Source: Rubrobacter sp. (GTDB taxonomy: Bacteria > Actinomycetota > Rubrobacteria > Rubrobacterales > Rubrobacteraceae). From it: a stretch of DNA of 9,795 nt. The stretch covers positions 1-9,795 of the forward strand of contig JACDAR010000191.1 of NCBI GenBank assembly GCA_013695335.1. Direction: 5' to 3'. A program made the position numbers and the translations under genes. The number at the start of each line of letters is the position of its first letter. Position 1 is the first letter of the stretch. Of this stretch, positions 1 to 9,434 are shown piece after piece. The notes below the pieces were generated by a model that did no database searches, was not told the origin of the DNA, and was given only the letters and a program-made list of their open reading frames with translations.

Positions 1-122
1 CTTCGGGATCTTCCACCATCTTCGCGCAGATCGAGGTCGAGGTTACGTTCCTCGGCTGACGGCTTCAGGCGCAGGCGTTTTTGCAGCCGTTCGAGATCGT
101 GCTGGAGGGGGACGGTGGGGGT
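1..122 (-). other. Coding-like continuation past an in-frame stop (left-edge fragment)
   Basis: Reading the minus strand directly after the TAA at 125-123, the same frame stays open for about 40 codons to the window edge. It has no ATG, GTG or TTG that could start a new gene. Codons in the first two thirds mostly end in C or G, as in the real genes here. The peptide is charged and probably helical (LQHDLERLQKRLRLKP, then a run rich in Asp, Glu and Arg). I do not recognise the family. The simplest reading is the downstream part of the gene whose N-terminus is at 123-380, interrupted by a nonsense mutation. An unrelated coding remnant fused by deletion is also possible. Confidence 0.35.
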
Positions 123-380
123 TTAGGCGGGGACTTCGCCTAGCTTCTCGCCTATTTCGAGGCGGGTACGGATGAGATCCAGCTTCTCCGTCTCTCCCGC
201 GCACAGCGTCGCCAGGGCGGCTTCGGAAGAGCAGCCGAGGTTCTGCCAGGACTTCGGAGCGCCCAGCTTCTTGCCGGCGGCGGCGACCTTTGCGTCGGGG
301 GCGAGCGCCGCCACACCGTCAGCCGTCAGGTCCGCAACCACACGTCCTCCACCGTCGGGGCGCCGCGCTGTCGGAGGCAT
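123..380 (-). pseudogene. SWIM zinc-finger-like N-terminal remnant / short hypothetical protein
   Basis: This is an 85-codon frame on the minus strand. From about residue 18 it reads LTADGVAALAPDAKVAAAGK and then KSWQNLG. That resembles the N-terminus of SWIM zinc-finger proteins, which typically have a LALAPD...AGR..A...W..LG pattern ahead of the finger. The CxCx(n)CxH finger itself is absent: similarity fades after residue 55 and the frame stops at TAA (125-123). The likely original start is GTG at 341-339, preceded at a short distance by GGAGGA (350-345). This gives the N-terminal length expected from the family, whereas the ATG at 380 has no well-placed ribosome site. The same frame continues beyond the stop, so I read this as a truncated or decayed gene rather than a functional small protein. 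The family match is from memory and uncertain. Confidence 0.4.
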
Positions 381-430
381 GGGGTCGAATGCTCCATCAT
401 GCAGTGAATTCTAACGACGCGGCGGAGGCG

Positions 431-454
431 AAAACACCGTTGAAAAGCCCGGTG
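431..454 (-). terminator. Weak candidate Rho-independent terminator
   Basis: On the minus strand, 18 bases after the stop of the dehydrogenase at 472, CACCG (454-450) can pair with CGGTG (439-435) across a 10-base loop, and TTTT (434-431) follows directly. The stem is only 5 bp, so it is weak, but it sits where the minus-strand gene run ends. It may be a partial terminator or chance. Confidence 0.3.
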
Positions 455-471
455 AAACCTTGTATGCGAGG

Positions 472-1260
472 CTACCGGCGGGCTTGCTTCCCCCGCCGCA
501 GGCTCTCCCAAGAGCCATCCGCGAACCATCCACCATCCACCGAGAGCGTGTGCCCGTTGACGAAGCCGCTTTGCCCGGAATCGGCGAGAAACGCCACGGC
601 TGCGGCGATATCCTCCGGCGTGGCGAAGCGGCCCATCGGGACGCGGCCCTCGATGTCCGCGTCCGTGTAACCGCCACCCGCCTGATCCTCCGCATCCATC
701 TCCGTCTTCACCCAGCCGGGACAGACTGCGTTCACCCTGACGCCGCGTCCGCCCCACTCGGCGGCGAGCGTGCGGGTCAGCCCAACGAGGCCGTGCTTGC
801 TCGCGTTGTACGCCACCCGGTCCCCGACACCGAGCAGCCCCGCGACCGAGGCGATGTTCACGATGCTGCCTGAGCCCCGCTCAAGCAGCACCTTGCCGAA
901 CTCTCGGCTCATCAGGAACGGGCCTGTCAGGTTCACGGCTAGCGTGCGGTTCCAGTCGTCGAGCGTCGTATCCTCGGCCGGAACGATACGGCTGATGCCA
1001 GCGTTGTTCACCAGCACATCCACCCGCCCAAACTCCCCGATCACCCGTTCGACCATGCCGCGAACGGCGGCCTCATCCGACACGTCTCCGGGGAGTGACA
1101 TCGCCTCTGATCCAGCGGATCTCAGTTCCTCCACCGTCTCGCTGGGCGCGGTGAGATCGTTGGCTGCGACTGCGTAGCCGCGTTCGGACAGGGTGATGGC
1201 TACCCGCCGTCCGATACCACGGCCAGCTCCAGTGACGATTGCGACGCGGTTATCCGGCAA
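472..1260 (-). CDS. SDR family NAD(P)-dependent oxidoreductase (classical short-chain dehydrogenase, FabG-like)
   Basis: This 262-residue protein has the full classical SDR pattern. The cofactor-binding TGAGRGIG is at 10-17, an acidic D35 ends the second beta strand, followed by GDV at 58-60 and NNAG at 85-88. Asn110, Ser138, Tyr151 and Lys155 (YNASK) form the catalytic tetrad. PGWVKTEM (181-188) and a C-terminal VDGGW (241-245) complete the fold. Asp35 favours NAD(H) over NADP(H), by the known SDR rule. The enzyme is cytosolic and would oxidise or reduce an alcohol/ketone pair. The substrate cannot be told; names such as 3-oxoacyl-ACP reductase or glucose 1-dehydrogenase would be guesses. 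The start is TTG, supported by AAGGGAG six bases upstream. The gene lies 17 bases after the methyltransferase and is the last gene of the minus-strand run. Confidence 0.93.
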   Translation of the reverse strand: MPDNRVAIVTGAGRGIGRRVAITLSERGYAVAANDLTAPSETVEELRSAGSEAMSLPGDVSDEAAVRGMVERVIGEFGRVDVLVNNAGISRIVPAEDTTLDDWNRTLAVNLTGPFLMSREFGKVLLERGSGSIVNIASVAGLLGVGDRVAYNASKHGLVGLTRTLAAEWGGRGVRVNAVCPGWVKTEMDAEDQAGGGYTDADIEGRVPMGRFATPEDIAAAVAFLADSGQSGFVNGHTLSVDGGWFADGSWESLRRGKQARR

Positions 1261-1277
1261 AACCGGCTCCCTTCTCT

Positions 1278-2168
1278 CTATTTCGTGGCCCAGAGGTACG
1301 CCACGGCGGAAGTTCCCCGCCTCCTGGCGTTCTCTACCAGCGGACGGAGGTGGGCGGAGAAACGTTCGGCTTCCTCCTGCGTCAGCGCCTCATTTATAGC
1401 TTCTTCCAGCGTGGGAATCTTCGGGTTCCCAGCGGATCGCAGAAAGATGTCCCAGTCCGTAACGTCGAAATAGGCGTCGTTGGAGACGAGCTTGGCCTCG
1501 TAGTTCAGGTGGACTTCGGCGAAGCCTGCTGCTTCGGCGAGGTCGAAGAGGTCGCGCTCGTCGAAGTCCAGCATCGGGTCCGTCTCCATCGGCTGGATGC
1601 GCCGGAAGACCTCCCGGACCTTCTGGGCAAGTTCCTGGACCGGCGCCACGTCGTAGCCAAGGAAGAGGTTCGATGGTTCGGGCCGCTTGAAACGGTTGAT
1701 CGGCTCGAAGATCGAGACCCGGCCTCCCGGTTTCAAAACTCGGAAGAACTCCTCGAAGGTGCGGCGCTTGTCTTCAACGTAGATCAGGACAGACCTTGTA
1801 GTCACGATATCTACGGATTCACCGTCGAGCCCGGATAGGTCGTCGGCGGAGGCAAGCAGGAACTCACACTGGTCCACGACGCCCATCTCCCCGGCGAGCG
1901 CCCGGCTATGGTCCAGCAGGTCTTGCGAGATGTCCGAGAAGATGACCCTTCCGTTCTCCCCGAGAAGGTCGAGGGCGCCGAAGGCTATGAGCCCGTCTCC
2001 GACACCCACTTCGAGCAAGGTCTCGCCCGGTTTCACGGCGGCGTTCTTCAGGATGCGGTCCCGCCAGGGGATCAAACCGTCCAGGAATTTTGCCCGCTGA
2101 CCGTCGTCGCCGCCGAAGCGTCGCTCCAGCAGCCACTCAGCCCACCGGTCGCCCACCGGCTCCGTCAC
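1278..2168 (-). CDS. Class I SAM-dependent methyltransferase
   Basis: This 296-residue protein has a Rossmann-type methyltransferase domain at about 45-160. Motif I is LEVGVGDG (52-59), the acidic residue after strand 2 is D79 (FSDIS), ASADD lies at 106-110, the strand-4 region is VDIVTTRSVLIYV (119-131), and LKPGGRV (145-151) is the usual post-III motif. The N-terminal WAEWLLERRFGGD stretch and the roughly 130-residue C-terminal part (GYDVAPVQE to AYLWATK) are outside the core and probably shape the substrate site. The fold resembles the UbiE/arsenite-methyltransferase group, but no Cys pattern typical of ArsM is visible, so the substrate is unknown. The start is GTG, 12 bases after the stop of the hydroxyacid dehydrogenase. 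The ribosome site is poor, which suggests translation coupled to the upstream gene. GTG at residue 5 is an alternative start. Confidence 0.9.
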   Translation of the reverse strand: MTEPVGDRWAEWLLERRFGGDDGQRAKFLDGLIPWRDRILKNAAVKPGETLLEVGVGDGLIAFGALDLLGENGRVIFSDISQDLLDHSRALAGEMGVVDQCEFLLASADDLSGLDGESVDIVTTRSVLIYVEDKRRTFEEFFRVLKPGGRVSIFEPINRFKRPEPSNLFLGYDVAPVQELAQKVREVFRRIQPMETDPMLDFDERDLFDLAEAAGFAEVHLNYEAKLVSNDAYFDVTDWDIFLRSAGNPKIPTLEEAINEALTQEEAERFSAHLRPLVENARRRGTSAVAYLWATK

Positions 2169-2180
2169 CGCCCGGCCCGT

Positions 2181-3137
2181 CTATCCATTCACGGGCGTCT
2201 TCGGCTCTTCTCCGGACAGAACCGCGACGATGTTCTCCGCCGCGAGGGCCGCCATCTTCTCGCGGGTCTCGACGGACGCGCTACCGATGTGCGGGGCGAG
2301 GACTACGTTCTCCAGTTCGAGGAGTTTGGGGTAAACCGCTGGCTCATCCTCGTATACGTCGAGGCCAGCGGCGAAGATCTGCCCGTTCTCAAGCGCATCG
2401 GCCAATGCTGCTTCGTCCACTACCGGGCCGCGCGAGGTGTTTACGAGGACTGCCTCGGGCTTCATCTTTTCGAGTTCCGGGGTGCCGATCAGGTGTTGTG
2501 TTTCGTCCGTCAGCGGGGTGTGGATGGAGATGAAATCCGCAGCCTCCAGTAACTCATCGAGGTCCATGCGGCGGGCGTCGAACTCTGCTTCTGCCTCCGG
2601 TTTGCGGGAGCGATTGTGGTACAGGATGTCCATGCCGAAGCCTCTGGCGCGGCGGGCGACGGACTGCCCGATCCTGCCGAATCCGACGACACCGAGCTTC
2701 TTGCCCCACACGTCCTGGCCCATGAGCTGCTTCGGCCCCCACCATTCCCACAGCCCGGCGCGCAGCAGACGCTCTCCTTCACCGAGCCTGCGGGACGCAG
2801 CGAGCAGCAGCATGAAAGCCACGTCGGCTGTCGTCTCGTCCAGAACGCCCGGCGTGTTGGTGACCACGACGCCACGATCCAACGCCGCTTCAATATCCAC
2901 GTTGTCGTAACCAACGGCCATGTTGGCAATGATCCGTAGGCCCTCTCCGGTCGCGTCCATCACCTCTGCGTCTATCTTCTCCGTCGCGGTGGCGAGGATA
3001 GCTGAGATGCCACGGGCAGCATCCAGAAGCTCGTCGCGTTCTGGCGGACGTTCGTGCAGAACTGTCACGTCGAAAGATTCGAGGGGGCGAAGCCCAGCGT
3101 CCGGGATCTCACGGGTTACGAGCACTCTGTCGGGCAT
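2181..3137 (-). CDS. D-2-hydroxyacid dehydrogenase, glyoxylate/hydroxypyruvate reductase type
   Basis: Counting from the ATG at 3137, the protein has 318 residues, the usual size for the family. NMAVGYDNVD (72-81) is the substrate-loop motif, VGFGRIGQ (151-158) is the dinucleotide-binding GxGxxG, and NTSRGPVVDE contains catalytic Arg236. The DVYEDEP motif supplies Glu265, and APHIGSAS supplies His283, giving the Arg-Glu-His catalytic set of this family. HNRSRK after the second Rossmann strand has an Arg in place of the acidic residue, which points to NADPH. The likely reaction is reduction of glyoxylate to glycolate and/or hydroxypyruvate to D-glycerate in the cytosol. An in-frame ATG six codons upstream (3155) is less likely, because a strong GGGGAGG lies between it and the 3137 ATG and it would overlap aconitase. 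Aconitase is immediately upstream and the methyltransferase follows after 12 bases. Confidence 0.93.
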   Translation of the reverse strand: MPDRVLVTREIPDAGLRPLESFDVTVLHERPPERDELLDAARGISAILATATEKIDAEVMDATGEGLRIIANMAVGYDNVDIEAALDRGVVVTNTPGVLDETTADVAFMLLLAASRRLGEGERLLRAGLWEWWGPKQLMGQDVWGKKLGVVGFGRIGQSVARRARGFGMDILYHNRSRKPEAEAEFDARRMDLDELLEAADFISIHTPLTDETQHLIGTPELEKMKPEAVLVNTSRGPVVDEAALADALENGQIFAAGLDVYEDEPAVYPKLLELENVVLAPHIGSASVETREKMAALAAENIVAVLSGEEPKTPVNG

Positions 3138-3140
3138 GAG

Positions 3141-3147
3141 ACCTCCC

Positions 3148-3148
<1 letters not shown>
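3141..3148 (-). promoter_or_regulatory. Ribosome binding site deciding the hydroxyacid dehydrogenase start
   Basis: GGGGAGGT on the minus strand begins at the last base of the aconitase TAG stop and lies 3 bases before the ATG at 3137. It argues for that start over the upstream ATG at 3155, and it couples translation of the dehydrogenase to termination of aconitase. Confidence 0.7.
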
Positions 3149-5973
<2,825 letters not shown>

Positions 5974-6004
5974 GCGTAAGACCCTCTTTTCATCGCTCGT
6001 TTTG

Positions 6005-6040
6005 TGATGCGATTATATCTTTACCCGCATCCTATTACCG
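6005..6040 (-). promoter_or_regulatory. Putative promoter for the aconitase gene run
   Basis: On the minus strand, a perfect TATAAT (6017-6012) lies in the gap between the luciferase-like gene and aconitase. Transcription would start near 6005, about 31 bases before the aconitase ATG. No good TTGACA is present at the right distance: the hexamer 17 bases upstream (6040-6035) is CGGTAA. The -10 is convincing in a GC-rich background and the -35 is not. Upstream readthrough may also contribute. Confidence 0.45.
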
Positions 6041-6045
6041 CGACG

Positions 6046-6864
6046 CTAGAGGTAATGTTTCGCGGCCTCCGCGTACTCGCCGAGGTTCCGAATCGTCTCG
6101 TCCTCGGGGGCGGTTTCCAGGCTTATGAGGGCCCGCCCTATTCCAAGCTCGGCGTATGCGTCGAGGTTTTCGGCCTTGCCACTGAAGACGGTCACGGGAA
6201 TTTCTCGTCCGGCCTTGTCGTTTAGCTTCTGCATGAGCGGGGCGAGCCTGTCCGGCGTAAGGCCGTTCGCGAGCCAGGCGTCGCCGTGCTGGATTATGCG
6301 GTCGAAGGCTGGTTCGCCGCCGCCGACGAAGATCGGGGCGTGCGGCTTCTGGACACACTTGGGGCGCTGGTAGATGGGGTCGAACGACACGAACTCACCA
6401 TGATATTCGGCTGGCTCGTTCGTCCAAATCTCCCGCATCGCCGCGAGTTGCTCGTCCACGAGCCTCCCCCGCGTCTTCGGGTCCGTGCCATGGTTCGCCA
6501 TCTCCTCCCTGTTCCAGCCGACCCCGATACCGAAGAGGAAACGTCCACCGGAGACGAAATCCACGCTTGCGACTTCTTTCGCTGTCGTGATGGTGTCGCG
6601 CTCCATGAGTAGCGTCACGCCAGTTCCAAGCAGCAGATCTTCCGTGACCGTCGCCATCGCCGTGAGGGTGACGAACGGATCGAGGGTTCTGTAGTACTTG
6701 GCTGGCAAGTCGCCGCCCCGTGGGTACGGGGACTTGCGGCTCGCGGGGATGTGGGTGTGTTCGGCTATGAAGACCGAGTCGAAGCCACGTTCCTCTATGG
6801 CTTTTGCCAGTGGGATCGCGCCTATCCCATCGTCCGTCACGAACGTCGAGATGCCTACCTTCAT
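6046..6864 (-). CDS. LLM class flavin/F420-dependent oxidoreductase
   Basis: This 272-residue protein is a luciferase-like monooxygenase family TIM barrel, of the size and style of actinobacterial F420-dependent members (TIGR03619-like). Visible family motifs are FIAEHTHIP (32-40), LDPFVTLTAMA (61-71), LLGTGVTLL (78-86), GGRFLFGIGVGWNREEM (106-122), RPKCVQKPHAPIFVGG (167-182) and GDAWL (194-198). These enzymes use reduced F420 or FMN and act on diverse carbonyl or imine substrates; neither cofactor nor substrate can be fixed here. The ATG directly follows the TAG of the upstream dehydrogenase (TAG at 6867-6865, ATG at 6864), and AGGAG lies six bases before it inside that gene. The two were therefore arranged as a translationally coupled pair. 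The hydrophobic barrel core looks intact and no truncation is seen. Confidence 0.92.
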   Translation of the reverse strand: MKVGISTFVTDDGIGAIPLAKAIEERGFDSVFIAEHTHIPASRKSPYPRGGDLPAKYYRTLDPFVTLTAMATVTEDLLLGTGVTLLMERDTITTAKEVASVDFVSGGRFLFGIGVGWNREEMANHGTDPKTRGRLVDEQLAAMREIWTNEPAEYHGEFVSFDPIYQRPKCVQKPHAPIFVGGGEPAFDRIIQHGDAWLANGLTPDRLAPLMQKLNDKAGREIPVTVFSGKAENLDAYAELGIGRALISLETAPEDETIRNLGEYAEAAKHYL

Positions 6865-7631
6865 CTAATTCTCCTGTTCGGTTGGTCGGATCAGGATCTC
6901 GTTTATAGCCATGTGCCTCGGCCTGGTCACGATGTACGCTACGGCGTCGGCGATGTCCTCTGCGTGTAGTATCTCCATGTTCGCGAACCGCTCCTCCACC
7001 TGGGTCCGGATCTCTCATCCCGCAGATGGCTCTGCAACTCGGTCGCGACGGCCCCAGGCTCGACAAGCGACAAGCGGACGTGCCTCTTCGTGACCTCCTG
7101 CCTCAACCCCTCGCTGAAAGCGCCAACCCCGAACTTGGTCAGGTTATAGACGGCGCTCCCGCTCGAAGCCCGGCGTCCCGCCACGGACGAGGTGTTCACG
7201 AGGTCGGCAACCTTTCGCGGCCCATCTTCAGCCGCTTTGAGCAGGTGCGGCAGGGCGGCGTGGGCCACGTATAGCAGGCCCTTCACGTTCAGGTCGACCA
7301 TCCGGTCCCATTCCTCGGTCGGCGCGTCCTCGACGGGGCCGTTGAGCATGACGCCAGCGTTGTTGAAGACCGTATCGAGGCGGCCGAGTTCGGAGACCGT
7401 CCGCTCCACGGCGTCGATAGCCTGTTGCTGCTCCGTCACGTCGGCCTCGATGGCGAGAGCCCTGCCGCCATCGCCTTCTATATCCGAGACGAGAGCGTCG
7501 AGCCTGTCCCCGCGCCGCGCCAGCACGGCGACCGCCGCTCCCTGTTCCGCGAGCGACATCGCCGCCGCTTCGCCTATACCGCTGCTCGCACCGGTTACGA
7601 GCGCAACCGTTCCATCAAGTCTGTCCGCCAT
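6865..7631 (-). pseudogene. SDR family oxidoreductase interrupted by a frameshift
   Basis: The first 206 codons (7631 to about 7014) encode a good classical SDR. TGASSGIG is at 13-20, an Arg pair at 39-40 favours NADP(H), and ADV lies at 63-65. NNAG (90-93), Asn115, Ser149, Tyr162, Lys166 and VEPGAVATE (190-198) follow. After DE (205-206) the frame becomes Arg-rich nonsense and stops at 6939. Skipping two bases (AG, 7013-7012) restores a family-typical C-terminus of 48 residues: IRTQVEERF, then HAEDIADAV, ending NEILIRPTEQEN and TAG at 6867-6865. The restored protein would have 254 residues, the usual SDR length. The cause is a 2-base gain in GAGAGA or a 1-base loss, either a real mutation or a sequencing error. 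The ATG at 7631 has AGAGGA just upstream. The intact-frame portion alone spans 6939-7631. Confidence 0.88.
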
Positions 7632-7696
7632 TGCTTCCTCTCGTTTCTCAGATCCACCAGCCGGAGGTTATTTCCCGATATCGAGGTTGGTTAACC

Positions 7697-7714
7697 GAAT
7701 CGGATGAATCGGAT
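7697..7714. repeat. Tandem 9-bp repeat in the intergenic region
   Basis: GAATCGGAT occurs twice back to back (7697-7705 and 7706-7714) in the 113-base gap between the membrane protein gene and the frameshifted dehydrogenase. A palindrome GGTTAACC lies directly beside it (7689-7696). It could be an operator upstream of the dehydrogenase or neutral slippage; the sequence does not decide. Confidence 0.5.
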
Positions 7715-7744
7715 GTATCGTCGACACGAATTCGGCCCTCGAAT

Positions 7745-9385
7745 CTATCTGGGAGAGCTGGATCTCTTCTCGATAGGCACCAGCTCGTAGAGCAGGCGTC
7801 CATCTCCCACGGGCACCGCCAGGAAACCGGCCTCCCGAAAGCGCTCGATGCTGACTTTCTGCTGCTCGAACTCCCTGCCCAGGATGTAGACGGGTCCGCT
7901 TTTGGCAGCTTTCCTGGCGGTAGCGACGCCCGTGGGATCCGGAGTCCCATAGCGTGACGCGCCGGATGGATCGGGCCAGGTAATGTCGTCGAAACGGGTC
8001 CACGAGGTGCAGAACGGGTCCGCGAGCTTGATGTCTTGCCTCTTCTTCTCGACCACGGCCATGTACCAGAGCGGGCTCCGGTGGTGCAATATCGTAGCGT
8101 TCGGCCCGGCATTCCGAACCACGGCCGCTATCGTGCGGCCGCCCTCGGTGTCGTTGCTGCGATCCTGCCGCGCGTACTCGCCAGGCAGGCCAACCAGTAT
8201 GATGGCGAAGGCGAGTGCTGCGAGTATTGCGGTCGAGATCCGACGAAGAACCGTATGGTCTGCCGCAAACAGCTTCACCCGGCGCATCAGGAAGCCGAAG
8301 CCTATGGAAATGCAGACACCGAAGAGCGCGTACGCGGGGATCAGGAACACAGTGAAGTCCTCGATGCCGCGTTCCAGGTAGAAGCCTACGTGGATCAAAC
8401 ACCCGAAGAAGAGCGTTCCGAGCAGGATAGCCACAGGCACGTCGGCCAGGATCAGGGCGATCATCCCAACCGCACCAATCAGCATCAGGACGACGGCAAA
8501 CTCCCCCAAAAGATGCCCTGCGAAGAGCTGAATCCGCGCCCCGAACCCTTCTGACACGAGCGGGGATACGGCACACCGCGCCTTCTCCGCTGGTGTCGCG
8601 ATGGCGTAGCTCCAGCCCGTTACGAGCAACATGAATCGTCCGATGGTCGTGGGATGGGTCTCGTCCAGGGACGCGTTCATGAAAGCCCGGATCGGGAGGT
8701 AGAGCAGGGACAGCAGGCCAACCAGGAACAGCCCGATCCCCTTGAGCAAAAGCCATCCTTCCAGAAACTTCCGGCGCTCTACCGCGAGAACGAAGAGCAA
8801 CCCAGCCGGGATGAGCAACCCGCTCGTCAGGTGATGGGTGAGGGAGAGGCCGCAGAGGAAGGCGGCGAGCAGGAGGTATCGGTCTTTCCCCGTATCCCTC
8901 CATACGAGCAGGACGAGGGTGGTTATGGACAGGAAGAGCACGTTCAGGGTGTAGACTTCGGCGATCACGGCCTGGCTCCAGAACGTCCCGGATAGCGCGA
9001 AAGCCAGCGTTCCAACGGCAGCCGCCACGATATTTCCGCACAGTCGCAACGCCACGGCGAAAAGCGCAGCAACCGCGAGCGCCGCGTAGACGGCGGAGGC
9101 CACGTTCGCCCCGTGGGCGGGCTCCACACCTGGCAGGATGGTGAAGAGGTGAGTAAGCATCATGTACGTCGGGTAGCCAGTGGGGTGGCCGATCCCGAGC
9201 GCCGCAGCCTCCGCCTGGAGCATCGCCGAATCGAAAGCGATGGGACGGTCGTAGTACAGCACAGATGGCGCGAGCGTCTTCAGGTAGAGGGCGAACGAGA
9301 AGATAGAAACCCCGGCCCCCGCCGCCCACGCGCCCCATCGCCCAGGATATCGTTCTCTCCGCTGCGGGTTATGGCCTTCTTCCAT
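7745..9385 (-). CDS. DUF2723 family multi-pass membrane protein (TMEM260 / GT-C-like)
   Basis: This 546-residue integral membrane protein has about ten hydrophobic segments, near 21-37, 91-116, 119-135, 146-162, 169-200 (two short passes), 213-232, 296-313, 318-336, 346-366 and 383-400. A soluble C-terminal part of about 145 residues follows. The first external loop has the family signature LAPSVLYYD (38-46), acidic D46 and D52, and LGIGHPTGYPTY (63-74). Then come FWSQAVIAEVYTLN (135-148) and GLSLTHHLT (179-187). This matches DUF2723, a family related to eukaryotic TMEM260 protein O-mannosyltransferase and to GT-C glycosyltransferases with a catalytic loop Asp. The likely role is transfer of a sugar from a polyprenyl-phosphate donor at the outer membrane face; the acceptor is unknown. 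The ATG has no ribosome site on this strand, so the mRNA may have a very short leader. It diverges from the Yip1-like gene. Confidence 0.88.
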   Translation of the reverse strand: MEEGHNPQRRERYPGRWGAWAAGAGVSIFSFALYLKTLAPSVLYYDRPIAFDSAMLQAEAAALGIGHPTGYPTYMMLTHLFTILPGVEPAHGANVASAVYAALAVAALFAVALRLCGNIVAAAVGTLAFALSGTFWSQAVIAEVYTLNVLFLSITTLVLLVWRDTGKDRYLLLAAFLCGLSLTHHLTSGLLIPAGLLFVLAVERRKFLEGWLLLKGIGLFLVGLLSLLYLPIRAFMNASLDETHPTTIGRFMLLVTGWSYAIATPAEKARCAVSPLVSEGFGARIQLFAGHLLGEFAVVLMLIGAVGMIALILADVPVAILLGTLFFGCLIHVGFYLERGIEDFTVFLIPAYALFGVCISIGFGFLMRRVKLFAADHTVLRRISTAILAALAFAIILVGLPGEYARQDRSNDTEGGRTIAAVVRNAGPNATILHHRSPLWYMAVVEKKRQDIKLADPFCTSWTRFDDITWPDPSGASRYGTPDPTGVATARKAAKSGPVYILGREFEQQKVSIERFREAGFLAVPVGDGRLLYELVPIEKRSSSPR

Positions 9386-9434
9386 AGCGGAGGAGGATAC
9401 TACTTCCCGCGTGGCGTCCCGGTATACTCCGACC
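9386..9434. promoter_or_regulatory. Compact divergent promoter region
   Basis: These 49 bases separate the divergent starts of the membrane protein (minus, ATG at 9385) and the Yip1-like gene (plus, GTG at 9435). On the plus strand, TATACT (9423-9428) ends six bases before that GTG, the spacing expected if transcription starts at the GTG itself. On the minus strand, TAGTAT (9402-9397) would give a leader of only a few bases before the ATG. No convincing -35 element is visible for either. GGAGGAGGA (9389-9397, plus) is 13 bases before an alternative GTG at 9411. Confidence 0.35.

Noticed and set aside
460..873. Plus-strand frames opposite the first short-chain dehydrogenase
   Set aside because: The minus strand carries a complete catalytic set of SDR residues; the opposing frames are composition shadows.
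7011..7016. Programmed ribosomal frameshifting at GAGAGA
   Set aside because: There is no slippery heptamer, no evident downstream structure and no stop close to the site. SDR enzymes are not known to need frameshifting, so a mutation or sequencing error is simpler.
7668..9338. A 556-codon minus-strand frame overlapping the DUF2723 gene
   Set aside because: It runs in a different frame over the same DNA. Its translation is Arg/Gly/His-rich and lacks the membrane segments and family motifs that the 7745-9385 frame shows clearly.
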